Assembly (NCBI RefSeq): GCF_009730915.1 | Contig: NC_052490.1 | Span: 32,426,625 to 32,490,624, forward strand | Source: Dioscorea cayenensis subsp. rotundata | Lineage: Eukaryota; Streptophyta; Magnoliopsida; Dioscoreales; Dioscoreaceae | Direction of reading: 5' to 3' | DNA: 64,000 nt | Shown here: positions 52,601 to 61,870 of the stretch, one piece after another | Position numbering within the stretch: the first letter of the stretch is position 1 | How the letters are laid out: the number at the start of each line of letters is the position of its first letter | Program-made: the position numbers and the translations under genes | The notes under the pieces: model-generated | The model's database searches: none | Told to the model about the DNA's origin: nothing | Seen by the model: only the letters and a program-made list of their open reading frames with translations

Positions 52601-53040
52601 TGAAGGGTGATATTTTACAAAGTGGTGGTGGCAACCAGAATAATGATAAATTTGCTCAGGTTGGATATTTTTTCCTTTCTACATAGAAATTGAATTGCAC
52701 CATCAGTAACCTAATAGAAAATAGCTTCCCTGCATTCTGTAATTTCTTATAAATCTGCTTTACAACGGAAACTAGGTAATTTTTCCAATAATCAGGCCAT
52801 GTAAGCTACACACATTGGTATCATGATAAAATGTAGATAGCGTATAACTTTGAAACATTCATGCAGACTCCTGCCACGAGCACTAAAGAGGGGGAAATAT
52901 GTGAGAGTGCTTCAGTTGCATCAAGACCCACTTGTGCAGCCATAGAAAGCGACAAGAAATACAAGGACTCTGAGTTTGAGTCATTATCAACAAAGTGCCA
53001 TACTGCGGAGGACTTTCCTACTTTTGATTTGGGTTTTTAA
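46616..53040 (+). CDS. Protein with two DUF2439 (Mte1/ZGRF1 N-terminal-like) domains
   Basis: Fourteen exons join in phase into 680 aa: 46616-46738, 47930-48131, 48216-48287, 48445-48519, 48921-49018, 49367-49502, 49720-49818, 50002-50097, 50547-50606, 50705-50806, 51058-51481, 52164-52483, 52598-52659, 52867-53040. A first DUF2439 unit lies at about residues 8-75 (RWVVTYTKHLKQKRKVYQDG) and a second at about 158-232 (WNALYTTQITQKAKKFHDG, then TGKTFELPNYLVEI). The rest is Ser/Thr-rich and looks disordered, ending FPTFDLGF. In yeast Mte1, fission yeast Dbl2 and animal ZGRF1 this domain belongs to proteins of recombination repair; no helicase domain follows here. The intron after 50606 starts with GC. 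A second in-frame ATG at 46634 is also a plausible start. Confidence 0.85.
47023..47597. mobile_element. MITE (about 575 bp) in intron 1 of the DUF2439 gene
   Basis: The left end GAGAGCCCGTTGGTTCGTGG then TAATG and the right end (read inward) AGGGGCCGTTTGGTTGGCGG then TAATG are terminal inverted repeats of about 25 bp with a few mismatches. GGTAAT/ATTACC words recur through both halves. There is no transposase. GGGGCCGTTTGGTT-type ends are common in small plant DNA transposons (PIF/Harbinger or hAT); without a clear target-site duplication the superfamily stays open. Confidence 0.7.
50607..50704 (+). other. GC-AG intron in the DUF2439 gene
   Basis: Between exons 50547-50606 and 50705-50806 the only donor that keeps the frame is CTG|GCAAGT, a match to the GC-AG donor consensus. 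GT donors nearby (AAG|GTTACT) leave phase 0, and the next exon then hits a stop codon after 25 codons. The acceptor is ATATCTAG. Confidence 0.65.
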
Positions 53041-54555
53041 CATCATATTAGAAGTTCAGAACCATCTTTTGATGAAAAGATTCAAATTAGTAATGGAAGA
53101 ACATTGCCAGGTTAAAGCTCGCCGAAACACGTTATACTAGCGAAGCCTTTCCACGTGCTCAAACTAGAAGCTGTCATATAAAAACAGGACAACTGCAGCT
53201 GACCAACATGGTATAGAATCCTACTTTCAATAGACTGACACCCATCTCTGATGGTTTTTTTTGTTTTAATCTGCGAGTAATATCAAATGGTTTGACAACT
53301 GGAACTCCACAAGAAAAGTTAGGCAGACTGAGCATAAAAAAGATCAGCCATTGAGAAGGATGCAGGTTTCATTCCACTGTATCGGTCTTGAGTTGGAAGA
53401 ACACCAGACAGACATTGTTTACTAATGAAAAAAGCCCATAGATACAACTTTCTGTTGGTTCCTGATAAGTCTCATTCTTTTTCAACCTGTGTACTCACTC
53501 ATGATTCGCTTCATGTAAAAAAGGATTGCTGACCAAACTTTGAACCACTTAATTGCCAGTTTGCCGAAATCCTGCGGCTGTGTAAAGTTGCCAGCGTTTT
53601 CCAGCACACAGAATCACTGATCCAAGGTATATATTTTTATAAAATCTACTTTTTCGTATAATGCAAAATTGGAAGATAAATCAGGTATGTATCTAATTCA
53701 TCATGGTATTAAGAGCATATGGAAAACAACAAGTTGTTTCCTTGCTATCACATCAGTCCAGAATATCCCCCACATCAGTCTTTGGTTTTTGAGGATCATC
53801 ATGTCCCAATTTGGTGCATAAAATGTCAATGGAGTTAGGAGTTGGGACCAGGGTTGTGTTCTTGGCCGTAGCCCTCGGCGAAGGGTTACGTTTGTTTATG
53901 GATGCACTTATTATTTGTACTTTGTACTACGCGCCAATTTTCCAATAAAATGATTAAATCAAAAATTAAAAAAAATATGGTATTTTTAGATTTATGTATA
54001 AATAAATATAATAATTAATGGCAATATATGTACTGGGCTGGTGAATGGGATGCTGCAAGTTACAAAGGAACAAGAACCTTTTGAAGCTGAAGCAACGTTG
54101 TTAAAGAAGAGAGGCATCACCATTCTTTCTCTGGCTCTTCAACTCATTCTGGGCCTCATTGATCTCCATGCATGCCCTCCAACGAATCACTTCTACAAGG
54201 TCTACTGTCTTATCCTATTTCTTGGATTTACATACATGCATCCGATTTTTATGGCGAATGGATTTGGTTTGATGATCTGTTATGGTTTTTCCAATTTCTT
54301 ATCTTCTGCCCCCACTTTTTTTTTTCTTTCTTGAAGGACTCTGTTCTGTTGTGCATTTTGAGATAGAATAAACTAATTGTAGTTTTCCTTTCTTCTTATC
54401 ATTAACTGGAAAACTTCTGATTCTTTTAAATTCTGTGATCATGAGCACTTTAAATACCCCATTGTTTTCTTGAGGAACCATAACAATTTTGTTTTTGTGT
54501 TTTTATTCTATTTCCTGACAGATAAAGTAATAAAGCTTCCCAAAAATTGCAGATA
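53041..54555. other. Intergenic: 3' region of the DUF2439 gene and 5' leader of the next gene
   Basis: The first several hundred bases probably are 3' untranslated sequence. At about 53850-53970 lies a short GC-richer segment (CTTGGCCGTAGCCCTCGGCG) ending in AATAAAATGATTAAATC and an A tract, which may be a retroposon tail or a true polyadenylation site. A likely 5' exon of the next gene ends at the donor AAG|GTCTAC at 54199-54200, with its acceptor at 54552. Confidence 0.45.
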
Positions 54556-56272
54556 ATGGCAACTGCAGAAACAAGGGCTGCCTGGCAACGTACTGCACAT
54601 CGATGCTTTGTTCAAGAAGATGCGAAGCGAGCTCCTAAATTAGCATGTTATCCCTCATCCTCATCTAATCTTCAGTTTGATGTAAATAACTCTAATGCTT
54701 CAAGTGTTCAAGATAATCCTGCCCCTGATTTTGTGAACTTAGGCCGGAAATCCTTGAATTCCGTTGCTCCCCCTGACCCAAAATGGTGGCTATGCTTGCA
54801 ACCAACTTTGGGCTGCCAGAAGGAAGTTATATGTGAACCACTACATGCTTCAGAGGATGAGTTTGGAGAAAAGGGATTCGGAAATTCAACGTCGGCCTCT
54901 GGACTTATTGTGGATGCACTGCTGGAAGAATCCCTTGATGTTGAACATAAAAGGACTAATCATCCTCTGAAATCTGACTGGGAGACAGAAGTGAGAAAAC
55001 TCAAGACATTCAACCATGACTCGCGGCTGCCGTCTAAGAATAACACTGATTTGAGTGAATATCTTTTTCAGGATGAGGAGCTTGTAGGATGGGAACTTGT
55101 TGGCCATATGATTTCTGAAAAAACTGAGAAGGGTTTACATGCAGAAACACTGTTGAATGGAGTTAGTAAATCTGAGCCATGGTGGCGCATTGCTGATAAA
55201 AATGAGCTAGCTTCATTGGTTGCGCAAAAATCATTAGTGCATATTGAGAACTGTGATCTTCCTAGACCCACCCAAGCACTGCCTGTCTGCACAGGCCCTT
55301 TTACTTGCCTTAAGAGGTTCAATAATGATCTGATTTTATCATCTTCTTCTTGTCAAAAGTCACAACAAGCTGGAAGCTGCAATCCCATTTGGCTCACGCA
55401 TAAATCGCCTTCAATAAGTAGCAGGTAGTTATCACAAATCTCTCTTATTCTGTGGTGATTGTATATTGCTACCCTCTGTTTATGTTTAGCAAACAAATGT
55501 TATGCTGCATTGTTGGCCAGGATAGTTATTCGGACATAGTTTTATCATGGAAACTTGATTTCCACACACTTGAGCAGGAGTTTTTTGAGGTTCAGTTCAA
55601 TTTTGATAAATGCACCAACAAATGTTCACACTAAGTTTCGACAATAATATTATATAAAGACCAATCCTTCAGCTCTGAGGATTGAATAAGCTGCTATGGA
55701 CTGTTTTTATTTGCTTGAATGAAAGTAATTAAAATCTGTTTTCCTTGTCTTCATCTTTGTCATGTCTTACAAATTTAACTTGATTCAGAATTGTGTGCAG
55801 TGGTTCTCATGAAGACAACACTCCCACAAAAGAACCATCAGAAGGCGGACTGACATTTAAAGCTGATCCAAGCAGAGCTCAGCTGTTAGAAGCTCTCTGT
55901 CACTCTCAAACTCGAGCTAGAAAAGCCGAAATTGCTGCAAAGAAAGCTCACGAGGAGAAACAACATATAATCAAGCTTTTGTTTAGACAAGCATCTCATC
56001 TATTTGGATATAAACTCTGGTTACACATCTTGCAAATGGAAATCCTGTGCCTCCAGCTCAAGCTCAATGACGATAATTTCCTGCCTTGGATTTCATTCAA
56101 ACAAAGACCGTCTAACAAGGAAAGCAATGAATCAACAAGGTTAAGCCGGAAGAAGCAAAAGAATGTTATTCTTTCTTCGGTCTGCCTAGGCTTGGCCGGA
56201 GCAGGTCTACTACTAGGTTGGGCTGTTTATCGTCGTGCTATAAAATGTTCATATGAAACAAACCATGCTTAA
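54556..56272 (+). CDS. Plant-specific membrane-anchored protein of unknown function (At1g01240/At2g46550-like)
   Basis: Two coding exons, 54556-55424 and 55789-56272, join in phase to 450 aa. The N-terminus MATAETRAAWQRTAHRCFVQ followed by EDAKRAPKLAC is a conserved plant signature that I associate with the Arabidopsis At1g01240/At2g46550 family. Residues about 70-90 carry PDPKWWLC. A helical charged segment (about 325-355, ALCHSQTRARKAEIAAKKAH) may form a coiled coil. Near the C-terminus ILSSVCLGLAGAGLLLGWAV (about 418-438) is a clear membrane segment, so the protein looks tail-anchored, with most of it on the cytosolic side. Function is unknown. An upstream exon (54041-54199) would add an in-frame N-terminal extension, but the conserved start argues for 54556. 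Confidence 0.82.
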
Positions 56273-56347
56273 GCATATATGTGTTGTAGGTGCATGATTT
56301 ATGTTACGATTCATCCGTTAATGTAACCTATACTCAAGGGAATAGTC

Positions 56348-57974
56348 TCAGTATTCGTCCAAGTAACTAAACAGCATATCCTCGTTCCTTCCCTTATGCC
56401 GACTGAGCAGGGACTTGAGCAAGCTCTTGCTTTTGCTATGGTTTTGTTCGGACTCTTTGCAATCACTCCTCTCGCCATGCAGCCTCATAGATGCTGATTT
56501 CTGAGGCTTTGAAGGATGTTGCTGTTGCATTAACAGTGTGATTAAACTCTGAATACATAATGATATCATTGATATTTTGCAATTTTATTGTCAATGTATG
56601 ATGAGTATAATACCCTCTTCACTATTGATGAGCTTCGAGATATCGGCCTGCATGAGAATGATCCTGATCTTATCAATACATCTGACGATGGATGCGGTGA
56701 GATCGCTCTTCTTTTATCTGTGTTTCAGTGAGCATCATAAGGTTCACAGATTAATTTATTTGAGTAGATTGAAAAAGAGATTTGAGATGAAAGTAGTACC
56801 TGAAGACAAAAATTTCCCAGCACGTTGTGATGGTGATATGTAACTCATTTTCCTGTAAGAAGGCGATAAGGACCGTGCTCGTTGCAGGGAGGAGCTTGAC
56901 TGTGTTTTGCTTCATTAAACATTCGGCAAATCAGAATTGCTCAACATAAAGAGAAGTATAGAACATTTGTTAGTTAGTTACCAGGAGTTCGATCTATACC
57001 GCATTGAGCTCGATCGTGTTTTTAGTGTTGCATGAACTGTTTCAGGTGAATAAACATTGTGAGCTTTCTAATTCATTGATCAACATCAATAATGGTAAAA
57101 AAAAAAAAATGAAGCACAGTGGTGGTAACTACCATCTTTGATTTGTTTTGATTCATTCATTTGTTGATAAATTACAAGAGTTTTTGTTCCGGATTCATGC
57201 ATGAACTTCCCATCTGAAAGACAAGTGGTATTAAACAGTAATATTTTCCAAAGGTTTAATTGCATTCAATTTAGAACATAAGAAAGAATGTCTTGCCTGA
57301 TAAAATGTACTTCTTATTAAACTTGGGAGCCTTGATCTCCAATTTCTGCTGAACAAGTTCTTGTTGTTTGAACTTATTTTCGCACACTTGAATTCTCTGA
57401 AATTACCCAAAAATCACAAGATAAAATTGTCCTAAACTTAACAGATTCAGTGAATTAAAGAAACAAATGCAAAATCACAAAGTATACCTGTTCTAAACAA
57501 GACAGCCTGAGCTCTGTTTCAGAGAACTCATCCATTTTCTCACTAAAGAGATCATTAACTTTGTATGCTACACAACCCAAATGATCCACACTATTAACCA
57601 ATGCCTTAACAACATAAGCTTTCAACATATTCAGCAATCTACACCCAAATAAATAAATAAATAAATATATAGATAAATAAATAAATATGAAACAAATTAA
57701 ATACATTGAATTTTATAACATGAACACACTTCTTTCTGTTGATGTCATTTGCAAAAGAGTACTCAAAATGTTCAGCAGCTGAGTACAATTGTGACTTCAA
57801 ATTCTTCAACTCCTGAAAACCAAAGAGATGTTAAAAGATCAGAGAAACAAATGTTAAGAAATAACTTCAATTTGTAACCTTGAGACTGTCTGAAAAGAGA
57901 AGGCTTTGTTGAATGGAGAGTTCATCATAAGAAGAAGAAGAAGAAGAAGAGGAAGAATGTGATAGAGTCTTCAT
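56348..57974 (-). CDS. ABIL: ABI-like protein (ABIL), SCAR/WAVE complex subunit
   Basis: Nine minus-strand exons join in phase to 294 aa: 57974-57879, 57812-57730, 57638-57488, 57396-57297, 57213-57133, 57036-56982, 56852-56800, 56705-56614, 56521-56348. A Ser run (residues 7-15) leads into a helical Abi-like region (QQSLLFSDSLKELKNLKSQL to about residue 145), which in the family binds SCAR and NAP1. The middle is Ser/Arg-rich (TRSSSMRYRSNS). The C-terminus has SASMRL, a Lys/Ser stretch and ends DMLFSYLDEY, the hallmark of plant ABIL proteins. Such proteins activate ARP2/3 actin branching through SCAR/WAVE. Length fits the family (about 300 aa). The intron after exon 4 begins with GC. The gene converges on the membrane-protein gene with 75 bp between stop codons. 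Confidence 0.9.
57214..57296 (-). other. GC-AG intron in the ABIL gene
   Basis: Exon 4 ends TTATCAG and the intron begins GCAAGA; the acceptor is TCTTTCAG. The join gives the reading YILSDGKFMHES, in phase with both neighbours. No GT donor nearby keeps the frame. The donor matches the AG|GCAAG consensus of GC-AG introns. Confidence 0.7.
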
Positions 57975-58332
57975 CCTTAATTGTGACAAATACCAAGCTA
58001 ATCTTTGTTATGTTTTACTTGTTCCAACTGAAAGTTAAAGAAGAAAACAAGGAATTTATTGTTGCTATTTTATAAGCAAGGAAATGCTAAGATGAGAGAA
58101 AATAGTTCAAAGAAGGTTTCATTATATTGCTTAAAATGAAAACGTTCATGCATGCAATATAATGAAGTATGTTTACTGCAGGCGCGGCAGAAACTTTTTA
58201 CAAAGCCTGGTTTTCATTATGAATGGAGAGGATTATAACCTTTTTTTTTTTGCATCAATAAATTTATATTGATTTATATTTTAATCAATTAATTAAAAGA
58301 AATTATATATATATATATATAAACCCTTAGTT

Positions 58333-58703
58333 CCAAGAAAAAAAAATCTCTTATTATATATATACATATATTGTTTTTATTTATATAAGTCAGTAAAATT
58401 AGTTACCAGTAAAATTTAGATAATTTTTTTTTTGCATAATAAACAACAAATATTTCAATTAAGAGTTTATAAAAATATATAAATATTGAAGTGAACCAAG
58501 AAAAAAATCAACGAAATTCAGCTCAAATCTGTTAAAAAAATCCAAGAAAAAAAATCTCTTATTATATATATACATATATTGTTTTTCTTTATATAAGTCA
58601 GTAAAATTAGTTACCAGTAAAATTTATAATTTTTTTAACATAATAAACAACAAGTATTTCAATTAAGAGTTTATAAAGATATATAAATATTGAAGTGAAC
58701 CAA
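58333..58703. repeat. Direct duplication of about 165 bp, 209-bp offset
   Basis: The segment from CCAAGAAAAAAAAATCTC to ATTGAAGTGAACCAA occurs at 58333-58500 and again at 58542-58703. Shared words include AAGTCAGTAAAATTAGTTAC and CAATTAAGAGTTTATAAA. A few substitutions and one short A/T length difference separate the copies, so the duplication is fairly young. Confidence 0.85.
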
Positions 58704-58832
58704 TATTTTTGAGATTTATTAATTTGGCCAATCACTAAAGTATGTCCGCCATGTGATGCCTGGAGATTTACATAAAAAAAAAAAAATTTAATTTAAACTT
58801 TGGATAAAAAACGGATTTACTGACTTACAACT

Positions 58833-58867
58833 CACGTGCTTTTCACGTGATTTACTGACTCGGCCCA
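58833..58867 (+). promoter_or_regulatory. Two G-boxes and a site II element upstream of the complex I subunit gene
   Basis: CACGTG occurs at 58833-58838 and 58844-58849, and GGCCCA (TGGGCC on the other strand) at 58862-58867, about 95-125 bp before the ATG at 58959. TGGGCC/T site II motifs are frequent in promoters of plant nuclear genes for respiratory proteins; G-boxes bind bZIP and bHLH factors. Motifs are seen, function is inferred. Confidence 0.45.
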
Positions 58868-58958
58868 AACTCGGCTTCTGGATTCGTCTAGATCTTCAGT
58901 CGTCGCGAAGAAAGAGCATCGAGGAGAAGAGAAGGAGACGACGACAAGAAGCGAGGAG

Positions 58959-61205
58959 ATGGGGATCATGGAGAAGCTGAAGATTTTCGTCGTCCAAGAG
59001 CCTGTGGTAGCTGCATCCTGTCTTATCGCCGGCTTTGGTACTCTTTCCCATCTGATTCTCAATCGATTTCGTTTTTGATTCGATTGTAAACCTTGCTGTT
59101 TTTCGATCGGAGTGGAATGATGAATTTCATGGAGAATTTGGAGTGATTTTTATAATATACACTGGAAAAAAATTGCTGATTGATTGATTACAAGTTTTAG
59201 GGTTGGAAAAATTGGATTTTTAATGCTTGCTTGTTTCCTGGAACCATGCCTTGATAAGTAAGAATTAAATTATTTTTTTTTTAACTGATGCCTTTGGGTA
59301 TTAAACTGAACTTGAACTTGTGTTTGATATGCTTGTTTTACTCTATACTGAATTAAATTCATATGTGGCTTTAAGTGCAGCTCATATTGGTCAGTATATT
59401 GTGCTCTTACGATGGAAATTTTTGTTATTTATTTGAGAGTAAATTGTAAATTTAATCCTTCCCACTACAAAAAAAATTCTATGAAGTTATGTGGTAATCA
59501 GGAAAAGCAGAAACTTTTGTGGTTTTAGGTGGAAGTGCAGTAAAAGATAGTTGTAGTAATTTTCTCGAATGTCAAACATTGGATATGTTTGCTGGTTCGT
59601 TGTATTTGTTGGTCAGCTCCATTGTGTGGTGTAATCCTGTCTTCAGTTATTTATAGACATAAGAGTTTGGAAGTGTTGTAATGTAATTAAAACTAGAAGT
59701 TTGGCATAAAATTTGCTCTTATCTCTATGCGTGAAATACCTTTTCCTATGGTTCATTAGCTTGAATGTGTCTGTCTTGCTTGAATGTTCTTCTACTACTG
59801 TGTTTCTCATCATTTGTAATTTTTTGTTTTAATTTTCTACTTGTTTTTTACTTTAGTCTTGATCTGTAAGATAAGACTAGCAGCAAACAAAAAAACTGAT
59901 ATGATCACTACATTAGAATATGATTGTAATCATGTTTCGTTTATAAAATCATTAATGAAATAGAAACAAAGCTCTTAAAATCATGCTTGTTAAGTACAGG
60001 TTTTGTGTGTGTGTGTGTGTGTGTGTGGCCTTGAGTTTGTTGGTTTCTTATGTTGCAATTTCAGGTCTGTTCCTTCCAGCCGTGGTCAGGCCTATCTTGG
60101 ATTCATTTGATACAGCCAAGGAGGTTCCTCAACCAGCTCTCAGTGATGTATGTTTAACACTGCTCTGCTAATTTTAAAATGCTTAAAAATTCTCTTCTCA
60201 TTCACTTGCAGCCTTCCATCCTTTTTTTTCTTTATTTTTTTTTGTCAAAGATTTTATTGCTTCCTAAAACTAATTATTACGCTAATCTGGCGGTAAACAC
60301 AACGACAAGCTCCATATCAAGTAATATAATTCCTGTTCTTTGTTTTTGTCATTGGTTTCTTTTATATCACTTTCTGACAACAAGGCTAATTGTTTGTGAT
60401 CATAGGTGCCTTTTTTTAGGAAAAAAAAATTCTAGGCTTTCATGAAATCTAGTTGCGAGCTTCTTCCTAAATTTACCTGAAATTGCAACAAATCATTTAT
60501 CCCATATTTATGCTTCTATTTCTTGTTATTTTTCTTTGAATTGACATGAACTTCTCATATAGTTAAATAGCCATTGTGGAACTATGAATTGACATTAACT
60601 TCTCATGAACCAATTATTTTTTTATGTTTTTGTTTTTTTTATGTGTATATGTGGATGAATTTTTAAGGGATTATTGAAAGGTGATATATGACAACCAGAT
60701 TTTTGAAGGGTGAAAAACATTTCAAAGATTAAAATACATAGAGAACAGAAAGGGTAGTTGTAGTATGATGAGCCTCAAAACTCTCCTTGCTGTGCAGGCA
60801 TTCCCGAACAACCCTCCCTAGTGAAATCAAAACTTTTCTGAAGGCTCTTGGTAACCCATGTACCAGTATTATACAAGTCAATAAATAATACATAAATGTC
60901 AAGAATAGGGTAATCAGAAGACAATAATTTAGAGTTGAAAATTCTGTTGTTGGGCTCTTATGTTTTTATGCTTCCAATCACCATTTTATGCATGCCAGTT
61001 TTTTATTTTATTTTTATCATTACCACAATTGTAATAAACAGAGTTAAGCTCAAGTATCAGTAGGTTTTTTGCTTTCTGATTGGAAAGTATCGTCCTGTTA
61101 CCAAGTTTCTTTTGTTTCAAAATACTGGTTGAACCATTTTACATGATCGTTCGGGTCTTGCGATGGCAGGTTGTTGCTGGAATGACCGGTAAGAAACCTG
61201 AGTGA
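58959..61205 (+). CDS. Mitochondrial complex I subunit B9/NDUFA3-like, 65 aa
   Basis: Three exons, 58959-59037, 60065-60147 and 61170-61205, join in phase to 65 aa. The protein starts MGIMEKLKIFVVQEPVVAAS, has one hydrophobic segment (VVAASCLIAGFGLFLPAVV, about 16-34) and ends VVAGMTGKKPE. The EPV...LPAV..P pattern resembles animal NDUFA3 (B9), and the length and sequence fit the plant complex I protein that I recall as At2g46540. It would be a single-pass accessory subunit of NADH:ubiquinone oxidoreductase in the inner mitochondrial membrane. The two introns are each about 1 kb, long against a 198-bp coding sequence. No cleaved presequence is obvious, as for many small accessory subunits. 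Confidence 0.85.
60004..60028. repeat. (GT)n microsatellite in intron 1 of the complex I subunit gene
   Basis: About 12 GT units starting in TTTTGTGTGTG, about 40 bases before the exon 2 acceptor. Confidence 0.8.
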
Positions 61206-61611
61206 AATTCCTGTCATCCATCCTCCAGTTCGGCATGAGCATTTTGTCCTCCTTCATTTGTGCAACTCAATGAGAAATCAAACTATCTGGACTTTGTTTA
61301 CTTCTGTTTATTCTTCAGCCTTATTACAAACCAGTTTCATTTTCTGTTAATTTTGACTGTAGAACTATGGAACTAATTGTCTGTTCAAAATAAAGAGATG
61401 TTATTTACCCAAATGTGAAATTCTCAGCTTCATTTTCTTCACCATTTTGTGATGTTTTGTTCCTTTTCAGTATTATGTTATTTTTGGCAAATTAGTTTCT
61501 CTCCACTAATTATAATCAATTCTCTATCTGGATTCATTAAATTTCTTCTCTTCAAATTATGGTATCTATGCTCATGAATTCCTTTTTGGAATCATAAATT
61601 CCAAATTAATG

Positions 61612-61619
61612 CATGCATG
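61612..61619 (+). promoter_or_regulatory. RY motif CATGCATG upstream of RKD
   Basis: Perfect CATGCATG about 105 bp upstream of the TATA box. RY motifs bind B3 factors of the LEC2/FUS3/ABI3 group, active in embryo and seed. Only the motif is seen. Confidence 0.4.
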
Positions 61620-61717
61620 GTTACATACGTTTAACTTGGAGTAATAAATGGGAGAGCACGTCCTTCCACGATTGAATCCATCATCATCCATTCATACGTA
61701 TTAACTCACCGTCATCG

Positions 61718-61725
61718 TATAAATA
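61718..61725 (+). promoter_or_regulatory. TATA box of the RKD gene
   Basis: TATAAATA, a consensus plant TATA box, lies 146 bp before the RKD start codon, which would leave a leader of roughly 115 bases. A second TATATAAA-like word at about 61816-61823 is closer to the ATG than usual. Confidence 0.5.
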
Positions 61726-61870
61726 CACATATCCCTTTAAAGATATACACAAAGTTCCATACTGTAACTCCCTCCTCTTTCAAAGTCTCCTCTATTAATT
61801 ATCTATCTATATATTTATATAAACTCTTCTCTTTTCTTGCCTTTTCTAAAGTGTTACTATTTCATATATC

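Larger units (their letters stand above)
57975..58958. promoter_or_regulatory. Shared upstream region between divergent ABIL and complex I subunit genes
   Basis: The 984 bp between the two start codons must hold both promoters. It is AT-rich and contains a tandem duplication of about 165 bp (58333-58500 and 58542-58703), and near the plus-strand gene two G-boxes and a site II motif. A (TA)n run stands at about 58305-58320. Confidence 0.55.
61206..61870. other. Intergenic: complex I subunit 3' region and RKD promoter
   Basis: No gene seen. The first part is likely 3' untranslated sequence. Toward the RKD gene there is an RY motif (61612-61619), a canonical TATA box (61718-61725) and a pyrimidine-rich leader. 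Confidence 0.5.

Noticed and set aside
53850-53970. Second LINE tail
   Set aside because: It has an AATAAA-like end and an A tract, but no target-site duplication was found; it may simply be the 3' end of the DUF2439 transcript.
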